Shown: positions 1 to 6,046 of the stretch, piece by piece
How positions within the stretch are numbered: position 1 is the first letter of the stretch
Layout of the letters: each line of letters starts with the position of its first letter
From: Succinivibrio sp.
Lineage (GTDB): Bacteria > Pseudomonadota > Gammaproteobacteria > Enterobacterales > Succinivibrionaceae
Direction of reading: 5' to 3'
Assembly (NCBI GenBank): GCA_017959135.1
Contig: JAGDBH010000154.1
Span: 1 to 7,101 of the forward strand
DNA: 7,101 nt
Translations under genes and position numbers: made by a program
Notes under the pieces: generated by a model
Databases searched by the model: none
The model's input: the letters and a program-made list of their open reading frames with translations, nothing else
What the model was told of the DNA's origin: nothing

Positions 1-45
1 GAGCTGTATGAAAACGGAATAATTGCCGAAAAACTCACCAGGTAA
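1..45 (+). CDS. C-terminal fragment of an unidentified upstream gene
   Basis: Reading frame 1 is open from the window edge to a TAA at 43-45 and encodes ELYENGIIAEKLTR. A hairpin with terminator shape begins 11 bases later, which supports this being a genuine gene end. Fourteen residues are too few to assign a family. In enterobacteria the formate channel gene focA usually precedes pflB, but nothing in this tail identifies it as FocA, and the terminator plus a long leader argue against co-transcription with pflB. Confidence 0.4.
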   Translation, partial: ELYENGIIAEKLTR

Positions 46-55
46 GTAACATTTT

Positions 56-80
56 AGGCACGATCCTCATCGTGCCTTGT
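56..80 (+). terminator. Hairpin terminator after the upstream gene
   Basis: A perfect 9-bp stem (56-64 with 69-77, core GGCACGAT/ATCGTGCC) closes on a CCTC tetraloop. The downstream T-run is poor (TTGT), so termination may be only partial or helped by Rho. It sits 11 bases after the stop codon at 43-45 and separates that gene from the pflB leader. Confidence 0.6.
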
Positions 81-300
81 CCCATAATAATTTGAATCTT
101 AACAAAAATTATTCTTATTTAGCTCAAATCGTGCATTGCACTTTATAAACCATATTACAAATCCCTCTCTGATTCCCATTTAATAAGTTTATAGGTAGTT
201 AATAAACTCAGTTTAAAAATTAAAAAAAATTAAATTTACCGATTTCCTTATAAGAAAGCCGTTTACGAAGGTTTTGAGAGCTCTTTCACACAAAATCAGA

Positions 301-349
301 TTTATGTCTATCTATTAAATTTCGAATCATAAATATATAATGCCCTCTG
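301..349 (+). promoter_or_regulatory. Candidate anaerobic (FNR-class II-like) promoter of pflB
   Basis: A perfect -10 box TATAAT lies at 336-341, predicting a start near 349 and a 64-base leader. No good -35 hexamer lies 16-18 bases upstream (TATTAA at the 17-base spacing). In its place 301-314 reads TTTAT-GTCT-ATCTA, matching the FNR consensus TTGAT-N4-ATCAA at 4 of 5 bases in each half. Its centre, 307.5, falls at -41.5 from 349, the classic class II activator position. The left half lacks the discriminating G, so FNR binding is a hypothesis. ArcA or CRP family members are alternatives. Confidence 0.45.
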
Positions 350-364
350 CTTGAATAGAGATAT

Positions 365-388
365 GGATTTAGGAAAAGCCCTGAATCC
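365..388 (+). promoter_or_regulatory. 5' UTR hairpin of pflB mRNA
   Basis: Nine base pairs (365-373 with 380-388, one G-U wobble) enclose a six-base loop. No T-run follows, so it is not a terminator. If transcription starts near 349 it would lie about 16 bases from the mRNA 5' end, where such stems often protect highly expressed messages from decay. Stabilisation is inference. Confidence 0.4.
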
Positions 389-402
389 TGTTAAATATAT
401 TT

Positions 403-407
403 AGGAG
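403..407 (+). promoter_or_regulatory. Ribosome binding site of pflB
   Basis: AGGAG ends five bases before the ATG at 413 and fixes that start. The preceding 392-403 is a perfect 12-base AT palindrome, which may keep the region unstructured or form a weak stem. Confidence 0.8.
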
Positions 408-412
408 TAATC

Positions 413-2659
413 ATGAAAGAGCAATGGCGTGGTTTTAAAGGAACCCACTGGATCTCTGATGTAAACGTAAGAGATTTTATTCAGAACAACTACACACCAT
501 ATGATGGTGATTCATCATTCTTAGCTGGTCCTACCGATGCTACCAACAAGCTATGGGGCGATCTACAGAAGTTACAGCATCAGGAACGTGCTCAGGGCGG
601 TGTTCTTGATATGGAAACTGAAATTGTTTCAGGTATTACCGCTTATGGTCCTGGCTACATTTCAGAGGGCAGCAAGGATTTAGAGAAGGTTGTTGGTTTA
701 CAGACTGATAAGCCATTAAAGCGTGCTTTCATGCCTTATGGTGGTATCAAGATGGCTCAGGAAGCATGTACCACTAACGGTTATACTCCAAATCCAAAAT
801 TCGACCAGATCTTCAACGAGTACCACAAGACCCACAACCAGGCAGTATATGATGCATATACTCCAGAGATGCGTCTAGCTCGTAAGAACAAGATCCTAAC
901 CGGTCTTCCAGATACCTACGGTCGTGGCCGTATCGTTGGTGACTACCGTCGTGTAGCTCTATACGGTATCGACTTCCTAGTAGAGCAGAAGCAGGCTGAC
1001 TTAAAGAACTGCGGTTGCGGCATCATGGTTGATGACGTTATCCGTCAGCGTGAAGAGTTAGCAGACCAGATCAAGGCTTTAAAGGCTATGAAGGTAATGG
1101 CTCAGAGCTACGGCTTTGACATTTCACAGCCTGCATCAAATGCACGTGAAGCTGTACAGTGGTTATACTTCGGCTACCTAGCTGCTATCAAGACTCAGAA
1201 CGGCGCTGCTATGTCAATCGGCCGTATCTCAACCTTCTTAGATATTTATATCAACCGTGATATCGAGGAAGGCAAGTTAACCGAGTCTGAGGCTCAGGAG
1301 CTTATCGACCACTTAGTAATGAAGCTACGTATGGTTAAGTTTGCTCGTATTCCTTCATACCAGCAGCTATTCTCAGGTGACCCAGTATGGGCAACTCTTG
1401 AGGTTGCAGGTTTTGGTATGGACGGCCGTCACATGGTTACCAAGTCAGACTACCGTTTCCTACACACTCTAGAGAACATGGGCCCATCACCAGAGCCTAA
1501 CCTGACTGTTCTATACACCAGCAAGCTACCAGAGAACTTCCGTAAGTACGCTGCAAAGATCTCTGTAGACACTTCATCAATCCAGTACGAGAATGATGAC
1601 GTAATGCGTGTTGAGTGGGGCGATGATTACTCAATCTGCTGCTGTGTATCAGCAACTCAGACTGGTAAGGAAATGCAGTTCTTCGGTGCTCGTGCAAACC
1701 TAGCTAAGGCTCTTCTATACGCAATGAACGGCGGTATCGACGTTAAGACCCGTATGCAGGTTGGTCCTAAGTTACCTAAGATTACTTCAGAGTACCTGAA
1801 CTACGACGAAGTAATGGCAAACTACGACATCGTTCTAGAGTGGTTAGCAAGCCTATACGTAAATGTACTGAACCTGATCCAGTACATGCACGACAAGTAC
1901 TACTACGAGGCAGCTGAGATGGCTCTTATCGATACCGATGTACGTCGTACATTCGCTACCGGTATTGCTGGTTTCTCACACGTTGTAGATTCTCTATCAG
2001 CTATCAAGTACGCTAAGGTTAAGCCAGTACGTGACGCTGACGGTATCGCAATCGACTTCGAAATCGAGGGTGATTTCCCACGTTATGGTAATGATGATGA
2101 TCGTGCTGACGAAATCGCAGTATGGTTATTAAAGAACTTCCTAACCAAGTTAAAGAAACACCACACCTACCGTGATTCAGAGCCTACAACCTCTATCCTA
2201 ACCATTACTTCAAACGTTGTATATGGTAAGGCTACCGGTGCTCTACCTGATGGACGTAAAGCTGGCGAGCCTTTAGCTCCTGGTGCAAACCCATCATACG
2301 GTGCAGAGAAGTCAGGTCTGTTAGCATCTCTAAACTCAGTTGCTAAACTACCTTACGAGTATGCATTAGACGGTATTTCAAACACTCAGACCATTGCACC
2401 TGATGCATTAGGCCACAATGAGGATGAGCGTGTAAACAACCTGGTTAACGTTTTAGATGGTTACTTCTCTAAGGGTGCACACCACTTAAATGTTAACGTA
2501 TTTGGTACTGAGAAGCTTCTTGATGCTATGGAGCACCCAGAGAAGCCTGAGTATGCAAACTTCACCATCCGTGTTTCTGGTTACGCAGTTAAGTTCATCG
2601 ACCTAACTCGTGAGCAGCAGATGGACGTTATCTCAAGAACCTGCCACAAGGCAATGTAA
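413..2659 (+). CDS. pflB: Formate C-acetyltransferase (pyruvate formate-lyase)
   Basis: This cytoplasmic glycyl-radical enzyme converts pyruvate and CoA to acetyl-CoA and formate under anaerobic conditions. The 748-residue length is close to E. coli PflB (760). The N-terminal PFL-like domain spans most of the protein and the Gly-radical domain forms the last 120 or so residues. The catalytic cysteine pair maps to C410-C411 in [15 protein letters not shown], the substrate-pocket arginine to R427 in FFGARANL, and the radical glycine to G723 in RVSGYAVKF, 25 residues from the C-terminus as in E. coli. The adjacent double Cys separates it from glycerol and choline-lyase relatives, which have one. 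An additional Cys (C409) directly precedes the pair, where E. coli has Ala. Codon use is strongly biased (Leu almost only CTA/TTA, Arg almost only CGT), which suggests very high expression. pflA follows after a terminator. Confidence 0.98.
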   Translation: MKEQWRGFKGTHWISDVNVRDFIQNNYTPYDGDSSFLAGPTDATNKLWGDLQKLQHQERAQGGVLDMETEIVSGITAYGPGYISEGSKDLEKVVGLQTDKPLKRAFMPYGGIKMAQEACTTNGYTPNPKFDQIFNEYHKTHNQAVYDAYTPEMRLARKNKILTGLPDTYGRGRIVGDYRRVALYGIDFLVEQKQADLKNCGCGIMVDDVIRQREELADQIKALKAMKVMAQSYGFDISQPASNAREAVQWLYFGYLAAIKTQNGAAMSIGRISTFLDIYINRDIEEGKLTESEAQELIDHLVMKLRMVKFARIPSYQQLFSGDPVWATLEVAGFGMDGRHMVTKSDYRFLHTLENMGPSPEPNLTVLYTSKLPENFRKYAAKISVDTSSIQYENDDVMRVEWGDDYSICCCVSATQTGKEMQFFGARANLAKALLYAMNGGIDVKTRMQVGPKLPKITSEYLNYDEVMANYDIVLEWLASLYVNVLNLIQYMHDKYYYEAAEMALIDTDVRRTFATGIAGFSHVVDSLSAIKYAKVKPVRDADGIAIDFEIEGDFPRYGNDDDRADEIAVWLLKNFLTKLKKHHTYRDSEPTTSILTITSNVVYGKATGALPDGRKAGEPLAPGANPSYGAEKSGLLASLNSVAKLPYEYALDGISNTQTIAPDALGHNEDERVNNLVNVLDGYFSKGAHHLNVNVFGTEKLLDAMEHPEKPEYANFTIRVSGYAVKFIDLTREQQMDVISRTCHKAM

Positions 2660-2683
2660 TTTCTAAGATAACTGAAGTTAAAA

Positions 2684-2710
2684 GGGGCGCCTGCGGGCGC
2701 CCTATGTTTT
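2684..2710 (+). terminator. Intrinsic terminator between pflB and pflA
   Basis: GGGCGCC (2685-2691) pairs perfectly with GGCGCCC (2696-2702) around a TGCG loop, with a further G-T pair outside, followed by ATGTTTT. It lies 25 bases past the pflB stop and is by far the most GC-rich element of an otherwise AT-rich intergenic region. The short interrupted T-run suggests partial read-through, which would let abundant pflB mRNA end here while a minor fraction continues into pflA. It could also act as a 3' stabilising stem. Confidence 0.85.
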
Positions 2711-2732
2711 CCCAGCTATAACAAATACTCTT

Positions 2733-2736
2733 GGAG
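2733..2736 (+). promoter_or_regulatory. Ribosome binding site of pflA
   Basis: GGAG lies eight bases before the ATG at 2745 and supports that start, which also gives the residue numbering of the family (first cluster Cys at 29). Confidence 0.75.
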
Positions 2737-2744
2737 TTTTAATA

Positions 2745-3482
2745 ATGGTTCAAGGTTATATTCATTCTTTTGAAACATTCGGTTCTGTTGATGGCCCCGG
2801 AGTAAGATTTGTCATATTTATGCAGGGCTGCCCAATGCGCTGCCAGTACTGTCATAATCCAGATACCTGGAAAATGAAAGTTGGCGATGTCATGGATGCA
2901 GACAGCATTGTTCGTAAAGCATTACGTTACAGAAGCTACTGGGGTAAGAATGGCGGAATTACCGTAAGTGGCGGTGAAGCCTTATCTCAGATTACCTTCG
3001 TAACAGAGCTTTTAAAGAAATTCAAAGCAGAGGGAGTTCATACAACCCTAGACACTTCTGCAGGCCCTTATCGAGATTCTCAAGAATACATCGAGCTTTT
3101 CGATGAGCTTATGAAATACACTGATCTTGTTTTACTGGATTTAAAACACAGTGACTCAAAAGAGCACAAAAAGCTTACCGGTATTGGCAATGAGAATATA
3201 ATTGCCTGTGCAAAGCATTTAAATGAGCTTAATAAAGATGTCTGGATCCGTCATGTTCTACTACCAGGCATTACAGACAGCGAAAAGCAGCTCACTGATT
3301 TAAGAGCAATTATTGATAAGCTGCCAAATGTAAAGAAAGTTGAAATTCTTCCATACCATTCTCTTGGTGTGCATAAGTACGAGAGTCTTGGTATTGAATA
3401 TAAGCTGAAAGATCTTGAATCCCCATCTCAGGAATCAATCAATATTGCCTGCAAGATCTTAAAAGCAGAGAAGAGAGATTAA
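2745..3482 (+). CDS. pflA: Pyruvate formate-lyase-activating enzyme (radical SAM)
   Basis: PflA uses S-adenosylmethionine and a [4Fe-4S] cluster to abstract a hydrogen from the radical glycine of PflB (G723 here), switching it on without oxygen. The 245-residue length matches E. coli PflA (246). The cluster motif CxxxCxxC is C29-C33-C36 (GCPMRCQYCHNP), identical in position to E. coli. SGGE at 75-78 is the SAM-binding GGE motif, LDTSAG around 102-107 matches the segment that binds the monovalent cation, and LPYHSLG (202-208) is the conserved C-terminal strand of the family. It lies 85 bases after pflB with a terminator between, so it probably depends on read-through or on a weak promoter I cannot identify. 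Its codon bias is ordinary, with many CTT and TTA Leu codons, in keeping with a catalytic amount of activase. Confidence 0.97.
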   Translation: MVQGYIHSFETFGSVDGPGVRFVIFMQGCPMRCQYCHNPDTWKMKVGDVMDADSIVRKALRYRSYWGKNGGITVSGGEALSQITFVTELLKKFKAEGVHTTLDTSAGPYRDSQEYIELFDELMKYTDLVLLDLKHSDSKEHKKLTGIGNENIIACAKHLNELNKDVWIRHVLLPGITDSEKQLTDLRAIIDKLPNVKKVEILPYHSLGVHKYESLGIEYKLKDLESPSQESINIACKILKAEKRD

Positions 3483-3489
3483 AAATCAG

Positions 3490-3520
3490 TACCGTATGCA
3501 TAGTGTATACGGTATTTTGT
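3490..3520 (+). terminator. Intrinsic terminator of pflA
   Basis: A ten-pair stem (3490-3499 with 3505-3514, core TACCGTAT/ATACGGTA, one G-U pair) closes on a five-base loop and runs straight into TTTTGTT. It begins seven bases after the pflA stop, a standard Rho-independent arrangement that ends the pfl unit. Confidence 0.85.
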
Positions 3521-3521
3521 T

Positions 3522-3826
3522 AGATACCTTCCTAATTGCATTTCTTATTCTAGGTAATTCGTTTCTACTAAAACAGTTTCTATCGACCTCTGTATTACAT
3601 TTTTATTTAACAATTATTTCTATTTAATATCTATATTTTTGTTAAAAGGGAATTTCATATTTATCTATTAGTTTGGAGTATATTCCAAACTCTTATCGTT
3701 TTATGCGAAAGTTTGGAGTTGAATCCAAACTTTTACAGTTTTAAGCAAAAGTTTGGAGATCAATCCACCTCCATAAGAACTGAAAAAATGATATAGAAGA
3801 TAGAACAGTTTTGTATTAAAAAGAGA
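3522..3826. other. Gene-free convergent gap with a palindrome array
   Basis: No plausible gene lies on either strand. The longest frames here are a dozen or so codons without ribosome sites, for example a 13-codon ATG frame starting inside the array. The left part (3522-3660) is simple AT-rich sequence, and the right part holds the palindrome array at 3670-3770 and then the T-tract side of the glgX terminator. A weak sigma70-like pair (TTGTTA 3639-3644, 17 bases, TATCTA 3662-3667) sits immediately left of the array and may be chance. Both flanking genes end here, so the gap needs no promoter. Confidence 0.6.
3670..3770. repeat. Three 20-bp palindromes at exact 40-bp spacing
   Basis: GTTTGGA starts at 3671, 3711 and 3751. 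In copies 1 and 2 it is followed by six variable bases (GTATAT, GTTGAA) and TCCAAAC, and the flanking A and T extend each palindrome to 8-bp arms. Copy 3 keeps the left arm, an inner GATCAA and TCCA, then diverges. The 20 bases between copies 1-2 and 2-3 are also related (15 of 20 identical by eye), so this is a 40-bp tandem repeat of about 2.5 units rather than scattered sites. The 40-bp period is close to four helical turns, so bound dimers would sit roughly on one DNA face. Function is unknown: candidates are an operator array left from a lost regulator or toxin-antitoxin locus, a nucleoid-protein site, or RNA hairpins. Confidence 0.85.
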
Positions 3827-3852
3827 AAGGCCCAACTCTGAAGTTAGGCCTT
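3815..3852 (-). terminator. Intrinsic terminator of glgX (minus strand)
   Basis: Read on the minus strand, AAGGCC-T-AACT pairs with AGTT-G-GGCCTT to give an 11-bp stem with one U-G wobble and a four-base loop (3827-3852 overall), followed by a U-rich tail TTTCTCTTTTT. On the plus strand the wobble becomes a C-A mismatch and no T-run follows, so the polarity is toward glgX. It starts 11 bases after the glgX stop. Confidence 0.85.
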
Positions 3853-3863
3853 GTAATGATAAG

Positions 3864-5939
3864 TTAAGTAGCAGGACAGACCAGCATCAGAATACTGTGA
3901 TTCTTAACTTTGATTTTATCTCCTGCTCTGAAACGTCGACTCATATAGAAGTTTGATACTTCCTTTCCTTTTGGCAGAGCAGTATTCAGATACTGATACC
4001 AGTTTCTGTGGAGATGCCCTGGAACTGATGGAAGCTCGATAGTCAGATCTTCCCAGAATGCGTTCACATATACATAGGCATAAACATCTGCAGTTTTGTG
4101 ACGGAACAGAAATCCTACAGAATGTGACATATCAGACCAGTCAGGCTGGAAAGGTTTGGTTCCATGCCACTGAATTTTCGCATTCTTCAGTGCATTATCA
4201 AGCTTGTTATTGTAGTTATCATTACCGTGAGGAGACAACTGGCCCTGACGACGTAGCTCAATTATCTTACGTGTATAATTGAGCATATTTTCCTGATCTT
4301 CAGTATATTTCCACTTCAGATAGCTAAGCTCATTATCCTGACAGTAGGCATTGTTATTACCGTTTTGAGTACGCAGAACCTCATCTCCCATGCAGATCAT
4401 AGGGGTTCCATATGAAAGCATGGTTATAGCCATAAAGTTCTTAGCCTGACGAAGTCTGAGTTTTTTTAATGACTTATCATCAGAAGGACCTTCAATTCCG
4501 TAGTTTGCAGAGTAATTGGAATTGTTTCCGTCATTATTGTTCTCACCGTTGGCAAAGTTATGCTTCTCAGAATAACAGACCAGATCATAAAGGGTAAAAC
4601 CGTCATGACAGGTAACAAAGTTAATGGATTTCTGAGGATCAACTTCGTGCTCATTGTAAATATCAGGAGAACCAAGTATTCTTAAAATAAACTGCTTAAC
4701 CTTGCCGCAGTCGCCTCTCATAAAGGCACGAACATCGTCTCTGAACTGTCCGTTCCACTCACGCCATTTACTACCGGAAATAGCACCTAACTGGTAAAGA
4801 CCACCGGCATCCCAAGGCTCAGCAATAAGCTTGGCCTCAGCCAGCTGATAATCAGCATCAATAGTTAATAGGGTAGAATTGTCATTCATTGGCACACCAT
4901 TTTTATCACGGGTTAAAATGGATGCCAGATCGAATCTGAAGCCATCAACGTGCATCTTCTGATGCCAGAACTCCAGAGATTCAATAATCATTCGTCTTAC
5001 AAGAGGACGGTTTGCATTGAGAGAGTTGCCACAGCCGGAGTAATTCTGGTGATAGCCGTTTTTTACAATGTAATAGCCGTTCTTATCAAGACCTTTGAAG
5101 CTGTATGTCGGACCGTTATCATCACCTTCGGAGGTGTGATTGTAAACAACATCCAGGATCACCTCGATGCCGTTTTTATGCAGTGCCTTAACCATATCAC
5201 GGAACTCGTTTAAAGGTCCCATAATAGATTTGTCAGAACTGAAACAGTCATGAGGAGCGAAAAAGCCCATTGGAGAGTAGCCCCAGTAATTCTTCATGCC
5301 GGGACGGGCATCATTCTCATCAAACTGATAGATAGGCATCAGCTCAACTGTGGTGATACCAAGTTCTACGAGATAAGGAATCTTCTCGATAAGACCTCTG
5401 TAGGTACCTTTGATACTGTCATCAAGACCTGATGATTTATCGGCAGTAAAACCTTTAACATGCATCTCATAGATGATGGTGTTCTCAAGAGAGTGATTAG
5501 GGAAAGCGTCAATACCCCAGTCATAGTCATCTATATCAACAACTGCACATTTAAGTGAGTTTCTGAAAATTCTTTTTTCATCACCAATTGCAAAGCGATC
5601 ATAATGCTCAGGGAAGAGAATTCTTTTGGCGTAAGGATCAATTAAAACCTTACCGATTGCAACTGAGTCTGAATTATCAACCGCCTTGGTTACTCTGAAA
5701 GCGTAAATCTGACCTGCACCAATACCGTGAACGAAAACGTGCCAGTAATAGGTTGATTTGAATACTCGGCTTGAAAGGTGAACTATATATGGTGAATCGT
5801 CATTAACATTATCAAATAACAGCAGATCCACTTCTTGTGCATAAGGACTCCAGAAGGCGAAGTTAACTCCATTCTTTTCAATCGTTGCGCCTAATTTATG
5901 GCAGTTGCCTCTGGAAATAATGAATTGTTTGTTTATCAC
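3864..5939 (-). CDS. glgX: Glycogen debranching enzyme, GH13 isoamylase/GlgX type
   Basis: GlgX hydrolyses alpha-1,6 branch points of glycogen trimmed by phosphorylase, releasing short maltodextrins in the cytoplasm. No signal peptide is visible. The 691 residues comprise an N-terminal CBM48-like domain (about 10-120), a GH13 barrel (about 155-565) and a C-terminal beta domain (about 605-690). All GH13 signatures are present: DVVYNHT 263-269, GFRFDLAS 333-340 with nucleophile D337, AEPWD 373-377 with acid/base E374, and CHDGF 444-448 with H445 and transition-state D446. NGNNNAYCQDNEL (526-538) is closely similar to GlgX. E. coli GlgX is 657 residues. The start is a GTG at 5939 with a weak GGA eight bases upstream. 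The frame is closed by TGA at 5972-5970 with no ATG between, and an ATG at 5952-5950 lies one frame off across an A7 run. It stands alone, without other glg genes, and diverges from nadE. TreX-like isoamylase activity is the alternative. Confidence 0.95.
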   Translation of the reverse strand: MINKQFIISRGNCHKLGATIEKNGVNFAFWSPYAQEVDLLLFDNVNDDSPYIVHLSSRVFKSTYYWHVFVHGIGAGQIYAFRVTKAVDNSDSVAIGKVLIDPYAKRILFPEHYDRFAIGDEKRIFRNSLKCAVVDIDDYDWGIDAFPNHSLENTIIYEMHVKGFTADKSSGLDDSIKGTYRGLIEKIPYLVELGITTVELMPIYQFDENDARPGMKNYWGYSPMGFFAPHDCFSSDKSIMGPLNEFRDMVKALHKNGIEVILDVVYNHTSEGDDNGPTYSFKGLDKNGYYIVKNGYHQNYSGCGNSLNANRPLVRRMIIESLEFWHQKMHVDGFRFDLASILTRDKNGVPMNDNSTLLTIDADYQLAEAKLIAEPWDAGGLYQLGAISGSKWREWNGQFRDDVRAFMRGDCGKVKQFILRILGSPDIYNEHEVDPQKSINFVTCHDGFTLYDLVCYSEKHNFANGENNNDGNNSNYSANYGIEGPSDDKSLKKLRLRQAKNFMAITMLSYGTPMICMGDEVLRTQNGNNNAYCQDNELSYLKWKYTEDQENMLNYTRKIIELRRQGQLSPHGNDNYNNKLDNALKNAKIQWHGTKPFQPDWSDMSHSVGFLFRHKTADVYAYVYVNAFWEDLTIELPSVPGHLHRNWYQYLNTALPKGKEVSNFYMSRRFRAGDKIKVKNHSILMLVCPAT

Positions 5940-5964
5940 TGTTTTTTTCCATTTTTTATTTTTT

Positions 5965-6001
5965 ATGCGTCATTTTAGACGTGCGTGCTCCATACCATCA
6001 A
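5965..6001 (-). promoter_or_regulatory. Candidate sigma70 promoter of glgX
   Basis: On the minus strand TTGATG (6001-5996, 4/6 to consensus) is spaced 18 bases from TAAAAT (5977-5972, 5/6), predicting a start near 5965 and a leader of about 25 bases before the GTG. The -35 box overlaps the inverted repeat at 5992-6012, so a protein bound there could block it. Confidence 0.4.
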
Positions 6002-6017
6002 AAATGTGGTATTTTTT
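5992..6017. promoter_or_regulatory. Inverted repeat plus T6 in the glgX-nadE divergent region
   Basis: ATACCA (5992-5997) and TGGTAT (6007-6012) form perfect 6-bp arms around nine bases. On the plus strand the right arm runs into a six-T tract (6012-6017), giving a small terminator-like hairpin ahead of nadE. It could be an operator shared by the two divergent genes or a weak attenuator in the nadE leader. It does not obviously match the NadR, NrtR or NiaR site patterns I know. Confidence 0.4.
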
Positions 6018-6034
6018 ACACATAATAAAAGTAT

Positions 6035-6040
6035 AGAGGA
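6035..6040 (+). promoter_or_regulatory. Ribosome binding site of nadE
   Basis: AGAGGA lies six bases before the ATG at 6047 and decides this start. A possible -10 box CATAAT (6021-6026) sits just upstream, but it has no good -35 and would leave almost no leader. Confidence 0.7.
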
Positions 6041-6046
6041 ATACGT

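Larger units (their letters stand above)
81..412 (+). promoter_or_regulatory. AT-rich leader/promoter region of pflB
   Basis: This 332-bp stretch has no convincing open frame on either strand. It holds a long A/T tract around 211-236, a short inverted repeat (AGTTTAT 186-192 with ATAAACT 202-208), an FNR-like half-site pair at 92-105 (TTGAA-N4-AACAA, 4/5 match in each half), and the promoter, hairpin and ribosome site listed separately. A long leader fits the known multi-promoter, FNR/ArcA-controlled upstream region of enterobacterial pfl, but the sites here are read by eye only. Confidence 0.5.

Noticed and set aside
198..220. ArcA box from the two GTTAATAAAC / GTTTAAAAAT repeats.
   Set aside because: Their spacing is 13 bases rather than the expected 11, and in such AT-rich sequence the match is not distinctive.
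1497..1697. 66-codon open frame on the minus strand inside pflB.
   Set aside because: It overlaps strongly conserved PflB active-site sequence and has no recognisable protein features, so it is a by-product of the biased codon use of pflB.
413..2659. Glycyl-radical relative such as choline TMA-lyase or glycerol dehydratase instead of PflB.
   Set aside because: The adjacent Cys pair, near-full-length similarity to E. coli PflB and the pflA partner identify pyruvate formate-lyase.
2717..2722. TATAAC as a -10 box for a separate pflA promoter.
   Set aside because: The matching -35 position falls inside the terminator stem and reads as GC-rich non-consensus, and the leader would be only about 16 bases.
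3670..3770. Possible short CRISPR array in the regularly spaced repeats.
   Set aside because: The 20-bp intervals between copies are themselves similar rather than unique spacers, there are only 2.5 units, and no cas gene is nearby.
4058..5432. Several 60-87-codon open frames opposite or within glgX (4058-4282, 4466-4675, 4950-5213, 5250-5432).
   Set aside because: All lie inside the intact GH13 coding sequence, and none shows a family resemblance.
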